Part shown: positions 1-5,425 of the stretch, piece by piece
Numbering within the stretch: the stretch's first letter is position 1
Layout of the letters: each line of letters opens with the position of its first letter
Source of the DNA: Dactylosporangium sp. AC04546
Lineage (GTDB): Bacteria > Actinomycetota > Actinomycetes > Mycobacteriales > Micromonosporaceae
Length of the DNA: 19,153 nt
Assembly: GCF_022095675.1 (NCBI RefSeq)
Contig: NZ_JAHYSG010000168.1
Span: forward strand, 1-19,153
Direction: 5' to 3'
Notes under the pieces: generated by a model
Databases searched by the model: none
What the model saw: the letters and a program-made list of their open reading frames with translations, nothing else
Told to the model about the DNA's origin: nothing
Program-made: the position numbers and the translations under genes

Positions 1-66
1 CGCCCCCCGGACCGGCGCGACGGTCAGGTCGGCCCCGGCCCACGGCCCGGCAGCGGGGGAGCGTGC
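1..66 (-). other. In-frame remnant beyond the stop of the ImuA-like gene
   Basis: Read on the minus strand in the same frame as the gene that stops at 67-69, this stretch gives ARSPAAGPWAGADLTVAPV and runs off the window edge. The G-x-W-x-GAD segment is what I expect in the C-terminal third of actinobacterial ImuA/RecA-like proteins, just after the A-R-A-R helix. The spacing from ARAR to the G-x-W (nine positions, counting the stop) fits too. The real protein therefore probably continued here. Confidence 0.5.
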
Positions 67-846
67 TCATGCCGGCCGGGCCCGCGCGGCCAGCCGCCCG
101 GCGACCGCCGGCGCGATCGGCCCCGGCGGCGCCGCGACGACGATGTCGAGCCCGTCGAGCAGTGCGGCGACGGCGGTGGTCCACTCGGTCCCCGGGTACG
201 GCACCAGCGCCAGCCGATCCAGCGCGATCCCCATCTCGGCCGCGGCAACCGGACTGAGCGCCGGCAACCCCACGACTGCACACCACGACCCCGCCCGCGA
301 CGCCGCGGCGAGCAACGCCAGCAGCACCGACGAGGTGTGCACCGCGATCGTGGCCCCCCGCCGCAGCCCGCCCCCGGGCAGGAGGGCCCGCAGCTCGGAC
401 AGCACCGGCAGGGTCCGCGTGACCCCACCCACCTCGGCCGCATGCTCACTGGCCGGCCGCACTACCCCGCTCAGCCCCGCGGCCCGCACCGCCGCCAGCC
501 GATCGATCCGCCGCGGCGTCCGCGGACCTTCCCGGTGATAGGCGGACAAATCAGACAGGGGTTGCTCGGTGGCATGGGACCGCGCCGACCCGAGCACCGA
601 GACCCCGGCCAGGGAGCCAGCCAGAGAGCCGGACGACGAGCGCGACGCCGCGGAACCCCGCCCGGCGAGGCGCGCGACAGCACGCTGCGAACCCGTCAAA
701 GCGCCGGCCGGCAGAGCCTCCTCGGGCGCGCGGCCGAAGACGCGCCCGTCCGAGCCGTCATGGAGGTCGTCGTGCCACCCCTCATACGGATCGCCATAGG
801 CGTCGTCGTAAAACTCGGCGGCCGCCGAAGCCGACATGCCAGCCAC
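67..846 (-). CDS. ImuA/RecA-like mutasome-type protein, prematurely stopped
   Basis: This is a 259-residue protein of the RecA-like family that in actinobacteria sits beside the Y-family polymerase ImuB and the error-prone DnaE2. It is thought to act as an ImuA-type accessory factor in translesion synthesis. The first ~95 residues are acidic and low complexity. The conserved part starts near LSDLSAYHREGPRTPRRIDRL and continues through LPVLSELRALLPGGGLRRGATIAV, CAVVGLPAL and AAEMGIALDRLALVPYPG. No intact Walker A lysine is visible, as is common in this group. I chose the GTG at 846 because GGGGGAG lies 8 nt upstream; an ATG at 837 is possible. The end is abnormal: a TGA follows GRLAARARPA, yet the frame continues with family-like sequence to the window edge. 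imuB and dnaE2 would be expected to the left and are not visible. The family assignment is from memory of homologues. Confidence 0.6.
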   Translation of the reverse strand: MAGMSASAAAEFYDDAYGDPYEGWHDDLHDGSDGRVFGRAPEEALPAGALTGSQRAVARLAGRGSAASRSSSGSLAGSLAGVSVLGSARSHATEQPLSDLSAYHREGPRTPRRIDRLAAVRAAGLSGVVRPASEHAAEVGGVTRTLPVLSELRALLPGGGLRRGATIAVHTSSVLLALLAAASRAGSWCAVVGLPALSPVAAAEMGIALDRLALVPYPGTEWTTAVAALLDGLDIVVAAPPGPIAPAVAGRLAARARPA

Positions 847-983
847 GGCACCTGCTCCCCCACTGTCGTGCTGTTCATTCCACCGCCGCCATCCCGCGGC
901 ACCCGGCCCACCCGGACGACGGCTGGGCCCAGCGGCGAATGCCCATCGCCAGCCGGCGCGAGGCGCACCCCGCATCACCTGGA

Positions 984-1021
984 GGCCCCCACGGCGCGAT
1001 GGTCCGGCGCCGTGCGGGGCC
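984..1021 (-). terminator. Strong GC hairpin between the HEPN and ImuA-like genes
   Basis: Arm 990-997 (CACGGCGC) pairs perfectly with 1007-1014 across a 9-nt loop. After a single bulged base at 1015 the stem continues with 984-989 pairing 1016-1021, giving about 14 pairs. It lies 58 nt past the HEPN stop codon in the 232-nt gap before the ImuA-like start. No T-run follows, which is usual for actinomycete terminators. It could instead be an attenuator or a processing site separating the two genes. Confidence 0.5.
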
Positions 1022-1078
1022 GTCCGGCCCGCCCGGGGTGGAGCGGCAGATCTCCCCCCGGGGCCGGGCCGGACCGGT

Positions 1079-1591
1079 TCAGCTGGCCAGGCCCTCCAGG
1101 CGTGGCTGATAGGACAGGCCCAGGCCCACCTCGACGACGGCGATGAACTGCTCCGCGGCGCGCATGAGGTCGTCGGCCTCGCGGGCGGAGACCACCCGCG
1201 GGATGCCGGCCTCGGCGGCCGAACGCTTGCTGGCGCCGGCGGCGAAGAACGCCGCCCACTCGGTCAGCTCCGGCGCCACCAGCACCAGCAGCGACCAGAC
1301 GCTCGTCACCCGGCTGCGCCGGCCGGGTGCGGCGGGAACGGCCCGGGCCGCGAGCACCGCGGCCGCCGCGCGCAGCGCCGCCAGGTGGGCCGTCGCATAG
1401 CGCATGCCGTCGGTACGGATCTCGGCCGCCTCCTCGAGCCCGTGCCGGGCGAGGGTCAGCAGCTCCCGCGGAGTGCGATGGGGAAGCGCATGGGCGGGCA
1501 CCGGAAGCTGCTGCCGGGACGCGCCACCGGCCGGCACGGCAGCCGGGAATCGACTGACGTTGGACGAGCTGGTCGAACGGTTCGTCGGCAT
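1079..1591 (-). CDS. SAV_6107-family HEPN domain protein
   Basis: This 170-residue protein belongs to the SAV_6107 HEPN-fold family, small all-alpha proteins typical of actinobacteria. Their biochemical role is not established; the HEPN superfamily includes RNases and nucleotide-binding toxin components. The first ~38 residues are Ser/Pro/Ala-rich and look disordered. The domain starts at TPRELLTLARHGLEEAAEIR and contains RYATAHLAALRAAAAVLAARA, then WSLLVLVAPELTEWAAFFAAGASKR and READDLMRAAEQFIAVVE. An R-x4-H pattern (R64, H69) resembles the HEPN nuclease motif, though it lies early in the fold and its catalytic role is a guess. The ATG at 1591 has GAGGGAG about 8-9 nt upstream. The gene is the first downstream of the LexA-box promoter, so DNA-damage control is plausible. 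Confidence 0.8.
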   Translation of the reverse strand: MPTNRSTSSSNVSRFPAAVPAGGASRQQLPVPAHALPHRTPRELLTLARHGLEEAAEIRTDGMRYATAHLAALRAAAAVLAARAVPAAPGRRSRVTSVWSLLVLVAPELTEWAAFFAAGASKRSAAEAGIPRVVSAREADDLMRAAEQFIAVVEVGLGLSYQPRLEGLAS

Positions 1592-1887
1592 CGGTGCTCT
1601 CCCTCAGTGGTGCGTCGGCGGGTCAGTGCCCTGGTGGTGCCGTGCCACCGCGGGGGGAGTCGCAGTGACACGCGGATCGTGCATCGAACGGCACCGGCGA
1701 CGGCGTCGCCGGCCGGGCGTGGAGCTTCCCCACACCACCCCCGGCCGGCTGGGTCGCCGCCCGCCGCCCGGGGGTCGTGGGCGGCGGGCAACGACCCCGC
1801 CTGAGGCCAGACCCGCGAAAATCCGGCCTCCGCGGTGTCGCGGACCGCGCTCGGGATCGGCGCCGCGAATCGCCTCCCCGAAGCAGT
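1592..1887 (-). other. Long leader between the SOS promoter and the HEPN gene
   Basis: About 300 nt without a convincing gene. If transcription starts near the LexA box it would form the 5' leader of the HEPN mRNA. It contains two perfect, overlapping inverted repeats (1759-1769 with 1779-1789, and 1771-1778 with 1791-1798) that cannot form together. The open frame through it, whose ATG lies inside the LexA box, encodes an Arg/Pro-rich chain with no recognisable family and is probably not a gene. Confidence 0.4.
1759..1798 (-). promoter_or_regulatory. Pair of mutually exclusive hairpins in the leader
   Basis: The 11-bp arms GCCCGCCGCCC (1759-1769) and GGGCGGCGGGC (1779-1789) pair around a 9-nt loop. 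The 8-bp arms GGGGTCGT (1771-1778) and ACGACCCC (1791-1798) pair around a 12-nt loop. Each stem uses the other's loop, and the one-base linkers are too short for both to form as a pseudoknot. The arrangement could switch between two leader structures. In such GC-rich DNA, chance remains a real alternative. Confidence 0.35.
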
Positions 1888-1903
1888 TCGAACATCCGTT
1901 CGA
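1888..1903. promoter_or_regulatory. LexA operator (SOS box), perfect palindrome
   Basis: TCGAACATCCGTTCGA matches the actinobacterial SOS box TCGAAC-N4-GTTCGA at all twelve specified positions. On the minus strand it lies just downstream of a possible -10 element TAGTCT (1917-1912), so LexA bound here would block transcription toward the HEPN and ImuA-like genes. No plus-strand gene starts nearby. I saw no second site of this kind in the window. Confidence 0.85.
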
Positions 1904-1911
1904 TACGCCTA

Positions 1912-1942
1912 AGACTACACCCGCGGACCCGGGGAACCGCAA
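1912..1942 (-). promoter_or_regulatory. Possible SOS promoter for the minus-strand repair genes
   Basis: On the minus strand, TAGTCT (1917-1912) is a fair -10 element. TTGCGG (1942-1937) could be the -35, with a rather long 19-nt spacer. The LexA box overlaps the expected start of transcription. The -35 assignment is weak. Confidence 0.4.
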
Positions 1943-1979
1943 CGCCGGCACGAGATTTTTCGTACACGCGTTCGCACGT

Positions 1980-2984
1980 TCACTCCAGCCCCTCCCCCAG
2001 GAACCGCCCGAGATCCGCGACCTCGGCCGGCACCGCCGCACGCACCCCCGCGGGCAGCGGCGCGAACGGCTCGAGCGCCACCCGGCGGCCGGCCCGCCGC
2101 CACAGCCCGGCGACCCGCCCCTCGGCCAGGATCGTGGCCCCGACCATGCCCCCACCGGCGTTGACCAGCCGGGCGTGCTCCGGCGCCAGGACGAAGGAGC
2201 GGTCGCGATGGCCGAGCAGCACCGGGTCGAACGCCCCGAGCAGGCGGACCGCCGGCACCTCGGGCACCGCCCCCGGCTCCGGCGCCCCGTCGCCGAGCAC
2301 CTCGAACGCCCGCCGCGCGGCGGCGGACGGCAGCCCCGACCAGGCCGCCAGGTCGGCGGGCCCGGCCGGCCCGTAGCCCAGCAGGTATCGCCGGGCGAGC
2401 TCCCCCAGCGCCTCGTCCCCCGCGAACGCCGGCACCACCGCCGGCCCCGCGACCACCGACGGCTCCCCGCGCGCCAGGTCGGGCCCGCGCGTGACCAGCC
2501 CGGACATCGCCGCATAGGCGACCAGGTGGGCCGGCGCCTGCCCGGACGGGTCGATCCGAACACCGCGCTCCACGACCCGCCGCACCAGCTCGGCCCGGCC
2601 AACAGGGCCGCCGGCCACCACCGCCTCGACCGCGGCGAGGGCCCGCACGCAGGTCTCCCCGTCGAGGCCCAGCTGCTCCCGCCGCCGGCGGCCGGCGGCC
2701 AGGTTGAGCGGGGCGAAGAGCGCATGCAGCCAGCCGTGGTCGGCCGCGGTGACCAGGTGCAGCGTGTTGCGCATCAGCCAGGTGCGCACCGTCTCCCCGG
2801 CGGTCAGGGACCGGTCGGCGTCGGCCGCGACCAGCCCGGCCGTGCGGGCACGCACGGCTAGGCGGGCGGCCGGCATCGACTGGGCCTGCACCCCGACGAC
2901 CCGCTCGACCGCGGCGGCGACCGTCGCGGCGGGCGGCCCCGCGAGGAGCTGCGCAGCCAGCCTGAGGGACATACCCGGGACCAT
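1980..2984 (-). CDS. AlkZ-like winged-helix DNA glycosylase family protein (HTH_42)
   Basis: This 334-residue protein belongs to the HTH_42 (YcaQ/AlkZ) superfamily. Its characterised members are DNA glycosylases that remove bulky alkylated bases or unhook interstrand crosslinks. Near the N-terminus the segment RVVGVQAQSMPAARLAVRAR carries a Q33-A-Q35 motif equivalent to the catalytic Q-hydrophobic-Q of AlkZ-type enzymes. Family-typical stretches follow: RTWLMRNTLHLVTAADH, RRYLLGYGPAGPADLAAWSGLP, RLLGAFDPVLLGHRDR, and a C-terminal MVGATILAEGRVAGLWRR. I chose ATG 2984; ATG 2972 (MSLRLAAQ) is an alternative. The gene diverges from the YbaK gene, and its stop lies 77 bp from the LexA box, which points away from it. 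The substrate cannot be read from sequence. Damage repair or self-resistance to an alkylating metabolite are both possible. Confidence 0.8.
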   Translation of the reverse strand: MVPGMSLRLAAQLLAGPPAATVAAAVERVVGVQAQSMPAARLAVRARTAGLVAADADRSLTAGETVRTWLMRNTLHLVTAADHGWLHALFAPLNLAAGRRRREQLGLDGETCVRALAAVEAVVAGGPVGRAELVRRVVERGVRIDPSGQAPAHLVAYAAMSGLVTRGPDLARGEPSVVAGPAVVPAFAGDEALGELARRYLLGYGPAGPADLAAWSGLPSAAARRAFEVLGDGAPEPGAVPEVPAVRLLGAFDPVLLGHRDRSFVLAPEHARLVNAGGGMVGATILAEGRVAGLWRRAGRRVALEPFAPLPAGVRAAVPAEVADLGRFLGEGLE

Positions 2985-3012
2985 AGCCAGGGGGTACGAC
3001 AAAAAATGGTCC
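2978..3012. promoter_or_regulatory. Inverted repeat in the alkZ-like / ybaK-like divergent promoter
   Basis: GGACCAT (2978-2984) and ATGGTCC (3006-3012) are perfect reverse complements separated by 21 nt. With one bulge the match extends by three more G:C pairs. The left arm contains the start codon of the AlkZ-like gene and the right arm lies 16 nt before the YbaK-like start. It may be a shared operator or an RNA hairpin. The A-run at 3001-3006 makes this the least GC-rich spot nearby. Confidence 0.4.
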
Positions 3013-3028
3013 GGGCAAGATAGGAGCC

Positions 3029-3517
3029 ATGCAGTCGCATCCCAACGTGCAGGCGGTCCAGGACGCGCTCGACGCGGCCGGGGCCCGCGACGCCGCCGGC
3101 GAGCCCGGCCGGGTCAAGGTCCTCGACGAGCCCGTGCACACCGCGGCGGCCGCCGCCGCGGCGCTCGGCATCGAGGTCGGGCAGATCGCCAACTCGCTGA
3201 TCTTCGACGCCGACGGCGAGCCGCTGCTCGTGCTGACCTCGGGCGCCCACCGGGTCGACACCGCCAAGGTCGCCGCCCTGCTCGGGATCGGCAAGGTCAA
3301 GCGGGCCAGCGCCGACTTCGTCCGCGACCACACCGGCCAGGTCATCGGCGGGGTCTCCCCGCTCGGCCACCCCAAGCCGCTGCGCACGCTGGTCGACGAG
3401 GACCTCGGCCAGTACGGCGAGATCTGGGCGGCGGGCGGCATCCCCCAGGCGGTCTTCCCGATCACGTTCGCGGAGCTCGTGCGCGTCACCGCCGGTACCG
3501 CCGCATCCGTCGCGTGA
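3029..3517 (+). CDS. YbaK/EbsC-family aminoacyl-tRNA deacylase
   Basis: A 162-residue single-domain protein of the YbaK/ProX/INS superfamily. These enzymes hydrolyse mischarged tRNAs such as Cys-tRNA(Pro) or Ala-tRNA(Pro), and the domain resembles the editing domain of prolyl-tRNA synthetase. Diagnostic parts are VHTAAAAAAALGIEVGQIANSLIF (37-59), LVLTSGAHRVDTAKVA (67-82) and GGVSPLGHPKPLRTLVDEDL (107-126). The last holds the G-x-x-P-x-G-H signature. ATG 3029 is preceded by AGGAG, though only 2 nt away. The gene is first in a six-gene operon: its TGA overlaps the GTG of the CrtA-like gene (GTGA, 3514-3517). The exact tRNA specificity is not visible. A link to carotenoid synthesis is not obvious, so it may simply supply the operon's promoter. 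Confidence 0.88.
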   Translation: MQSHPNVQAVQDALDAAGARDAAGEPGRVKVLDEPVHTAAAAAAALGIEVGQIANSLIFDADGEPLLVLTSGAHRVDTAKVAALLGIGKVKRASADFVRDHTGQVIGGVSPLGHPKPLRTLVDEDLGQYGEIWAAGGIPQAVFPITFAELVRVTAGTAASVA

Positions 3518-4158
3518 CGGTCAGGCTCTTCGTCTGGCGCGTGCGTCCCGCCGCCGTCCCGCTCGCCTTCTGGTCGATGGCGGTGGACCGCCGCCCGCTC
3601 AGCAGATCGGCCGCGTTCGCCAAGCTGCTCGGCACCGGCCGGGGCAGCGAGTTCGGCGTGGGCGCGGCGGATCTCACGCGGTGGGCAGCGGTGGTCGTCG
3701 ACGGCCCGGAGCCTCCGATGCGCGGCGCCGTCCAGCGGACGGTCCTGACCCTGGAGCCGATCGCGAGCCGTGGCACCTGGTCGGGACAGGAGCCGTTCCG
3801 AAATGCCGGAGAACAGCGAGAAGGACCCATCGCCGTCCTGACCAGAGCACGCCTGCGCCCCGCCAGGGCCGTCCAGTTCTGGCGGGCCGTCGATCCCGTG
3901 TCCAGGAGCCTGCGGCAGGCCGACGGCCTGCTCTGCGCTCTGGGCGTCGGCGAAGCCCCCGTAGGATTCCAGGGCACGGTGAGCGTGTGGCGCTCGGCGG
4001 CGGATATCGTGCGTTTCGCGTACCGTCAGCCCGAGCACGCCGAGGTCGTGGAGCGCACGGTCCGGCTCGGGTGGTACGCGGAGGAGTTGTTCGCCCGGTT
4101 CCGGGTCCTCGGCGTCGACGGCGATCGGGAGGTGCTCGGTTGGAGGGACGGCCCGTGA
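3514..4158 (+). CDS. CrtA-like (spheroidene monooxygenase family) protein
   Basis: A 214-residue protein that resembles CrtA, the proteobacterial spheroidene monooxygenase that oxidises C-2 next to the hydroxylated or methoxylated end of acyclic carotenoids. Family landmarks are FAKLLGTGRGSEF (35-47), SRGTWSGQEPF (85-95), GPIAVLTRARLRPARAVQFWRAV (104-126), GVGEAPVGFQGTVSVW (144-159) and LGWYAEELFARFRVLG (185-200). Position 1 is the GTG at 3514, overlapping the YbaK stop as GTGA. Its own TGA overlaps the next GTG in the same way. With CruF, a desaturase and a glycosyltransferase downstream, oxygenation at C-2' of a carotenoid end group is a reasonable guess. Around 3796-3860 the codons are unlike its neighbours (AGA, CGA, GAA, GGA, AAT), which hints at a different origin. 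The reaction is inferred, not shown. Confidence 0.75.
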   Translation: MTVRLFVWRVRPAAVPLAFWSMAVDRRPLSRSAAFAKLLGTGRGSEFGVGAADLTRWAAVVVDGPEPPMRGAVQRTVLTLEPIASRGTWSGQEPFRNAGEQREGPIAVLTRARLRPARAVQFWRAVDPVSRSLRQADGLLCALGVGEAPVGFQGTVSVWRSAADIVRFAYRQPEHAEVVERTVRLGWYAEELFARFRVLGVDGDREVLGWRDGP

Positions 4159-4694
4159 GGCTGGTGCGCTGGCGCGGCGAGGACCTGCTCCAGCGCCTCG
4201 ACGACGTCATCGCGGTCTACGGCGAGGCGATGGGCTACTCCGTGCAGCTGCTGCAGACCCGCCGCGGCTACGTCGCCGGACACACCCGCCGGGAGGCGTT
4301 CCAGGCGGTCGCGACGCTGGACGACGACGACAATCTGCTCGGCTTCGGCTACGGCTACCGCGGCACGTCCGGCCAGTGGTGGCACGACCAGGTGCGCAAC
4401 GCGCTGCGCCGCGACCACCGCAAGTTCTGGCTCGGCAACTGCTTCGAGCTGGTCGAGCTGCACGTCCGCCCGCACGCGCAGGGGCACGGCATCGGCGCGC
4501 GCCAGCTGCACGAGCTGCTGACGAACGCGCACCACCACCAGACGGTGCTGCTGTCCACCCCGGAGGCGCCCGAGGCGACCTCGCGGGCCTGGCGGCTGTA
4601 CCGCCGGTTCGGCTTCGTCGACGTCCTGCGGCACTTCAACTTCCCGGGCGACGACCGCCCGTTCGCCGTCCTCGGCCGGCAACTGCCACTGTGA
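4155..4694 (+). CDS. GNAT-family N-acetyltransferase inside the carotenoid operon
   Basis: A 179-residue acetyl-CoA-dependent transferase of the GNAT fold. The acetyl-CoA binding motif A is FELVELHVRPHAQGHGIGARQLHELL (97-122), with the Q109-G-x-G-x-G114 loop. Motif B ends in SRAWRLYRRFGFVDV (143-157), with the usual Y-x-x-x-G-F. The GTG at 4155 overlaps the CrtA-like stop as GTGA, and its TGA (4692-4694) overlaps the CruF start as GTGA, so it is translated with carotenoid enzymes. The substrate is unknown. Options are an unrelated protein or amine target, or a small-molecule modification connected with the pigment. GNATs rarely acylate sugar hydroxyls, so direct acylation of the carotenoid glucoside is not the default. 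Confidence 0.85.
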   Translation: MRLVRWRGEDLLQRLDDVIAVYGEAMGYSVQLLQTRRGYVAGHTRREAFQAVATLDDDDNLLGFGYGYRGTSGQWWHDQVRNALRRDHRKFWLGNCFELVELHVRPHAQGHGIGARQLHELLTNAHHHQTVLLSTPEAPEATSRAWRLYRRFGFVDVLRHFNFPGDDRPFAVLGRQLPL

Positions 4695-5425
4695 GAGGGC
4701 TCTGGATCCTGTTCGGAGCCCTCGTCCTCGCCGAGATCGGCTACCCGCTCGCCGGCGGCCGCACCCGCGCGGCGCTCGTGGTCGCGACCGTCGTCGCCGG
4801 CTACCTCCTCTCCGTGCTGCACGCCTGGACCACCCGCGGCCCTCGCACCGCCGCGGCCCTGATCGCCGTGACGACCGCCGGCGGCCTGCTCGTCGAGGCG
4901 GTCGGCCGGGTCACCGGCGTCCCGTTCGGCGACTACGACTACACCGGCGCCCTCGGCCCCCGGCTGCTCGGCGTGCCGCTCGTCATCCCGCTCGCCTGGA
5001 CCTGGATGGCCTGGCCGGCCTGGGTGGCGGCGGGGCGCCTGACGAAGACGGCGCCCGCCCGTATCGGGGTGGCCGGCCTCGGCCTGGCGAGCTGGGACCT
5101 GTTCCTCGATCCGCAGATGGTGTCCGAGGGGTACTGGCAGTGGTCGGGCACGGCGACCGCCCTGCCCGGCGTGCCGGGGATCCCGGTCACCAACTACGCC
5201 GGCTGGCTGGTCGTGGCGACGGCGATGATGGCCCTGCTGCGGCTGGCGGGCGGCCCCGACCGGCCCGGTGCCGACGCACCGATGCACGCGCTCTACCTGT
5301 GGACGTACGCCTCCTCCGTCCTGGCCCACGCGGTCTTCCTCGGCCTGCCCGCCTCGGCCGCCTGGGGAGCCGTGGGCATGGGCCTCGTCGCGATCCCGCT
5401 GGCGGTGCGACTGTGGCGATCCTGA
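4691..5425 (+). CDS. cruF: CruF-like carotenoid 1',2'-hydratase (membrane protein)
   Basis: A 244-residue integral membrane protein of the carotenoid biosynthesis family (PF04240) that includes CruF and bisanhydrobacterioruberin hydratase. These enzymes add water across the terminal double bond of psi end groups. About seven hydrophobic helices are visible, starting with residues 3-20 and 27-44. The family core is LLVEAVGRVTGVPFGDYDYTGALGPRLLGVPLVIPLAWTWMAW, followed by ASWDLFLDPQMVSEGYWQW and GIPVTNYAGWL, which contain the conserved polar residues (E, D, N) expected in the active site. GTG 4691 forms a GTGA overlap with the GNAT gene. Its TGA lies 13 nt inside the next gene. CruF followed by a family 2 glycosyltransferase parallels the CruF/CruG partnership in cyanobacterial myxol glycoside synthesis. 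Confidence 0.85.
   Translation: MRGLWILFGALVLAEIGYPLAGGRTRAALVVATVVAGYLLSVLHAWTTRGPRTAAALIAVTTAGGLLVEAVGRVTGVPFGDYDYTGALGPRLLGVPLVIPLAWTWMAWPAWVAAGRLTKTAPARIGVAGLGLASWDLFLDPQMVSEGYWQWSGTATALPGVPGIPVTNYAGWLVVATAMMALLRLAGGPDRPGADAPMHALYLWTYASSVLAHAVFLGLPASAAWGAVGMGLVAIPLAVRLWRS

Noticed and set aside
1572..1585. TCGAACGGTTCG-like sequence resembling a second SOS box
   Set aside because: The half-sites are too close (spacer missing) and it lies in the coding start of the HEPN gene.
1623..1967. Open frame of 114 codons through the leader, with an internal ATG inside the LexA box
   Set aside because: Arg/Pro-rich composition as in random GC-rich frames, no family resemblance, no ribosome site, and the start lies inside an operator.
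3006..3023. Possible leader peptide starting at ATG 3006 before the YbaK-like gene
   Set aside because: It is only five codons long, with no ribosome site and no notable residues.
1915..4038. Very long minus-strand frame over the AlkZ-like, YbaK-like and CrtA-like genes
   Set aside because: It is a shadow of three recognisable genes in other frames and has no family resemblance of its own.
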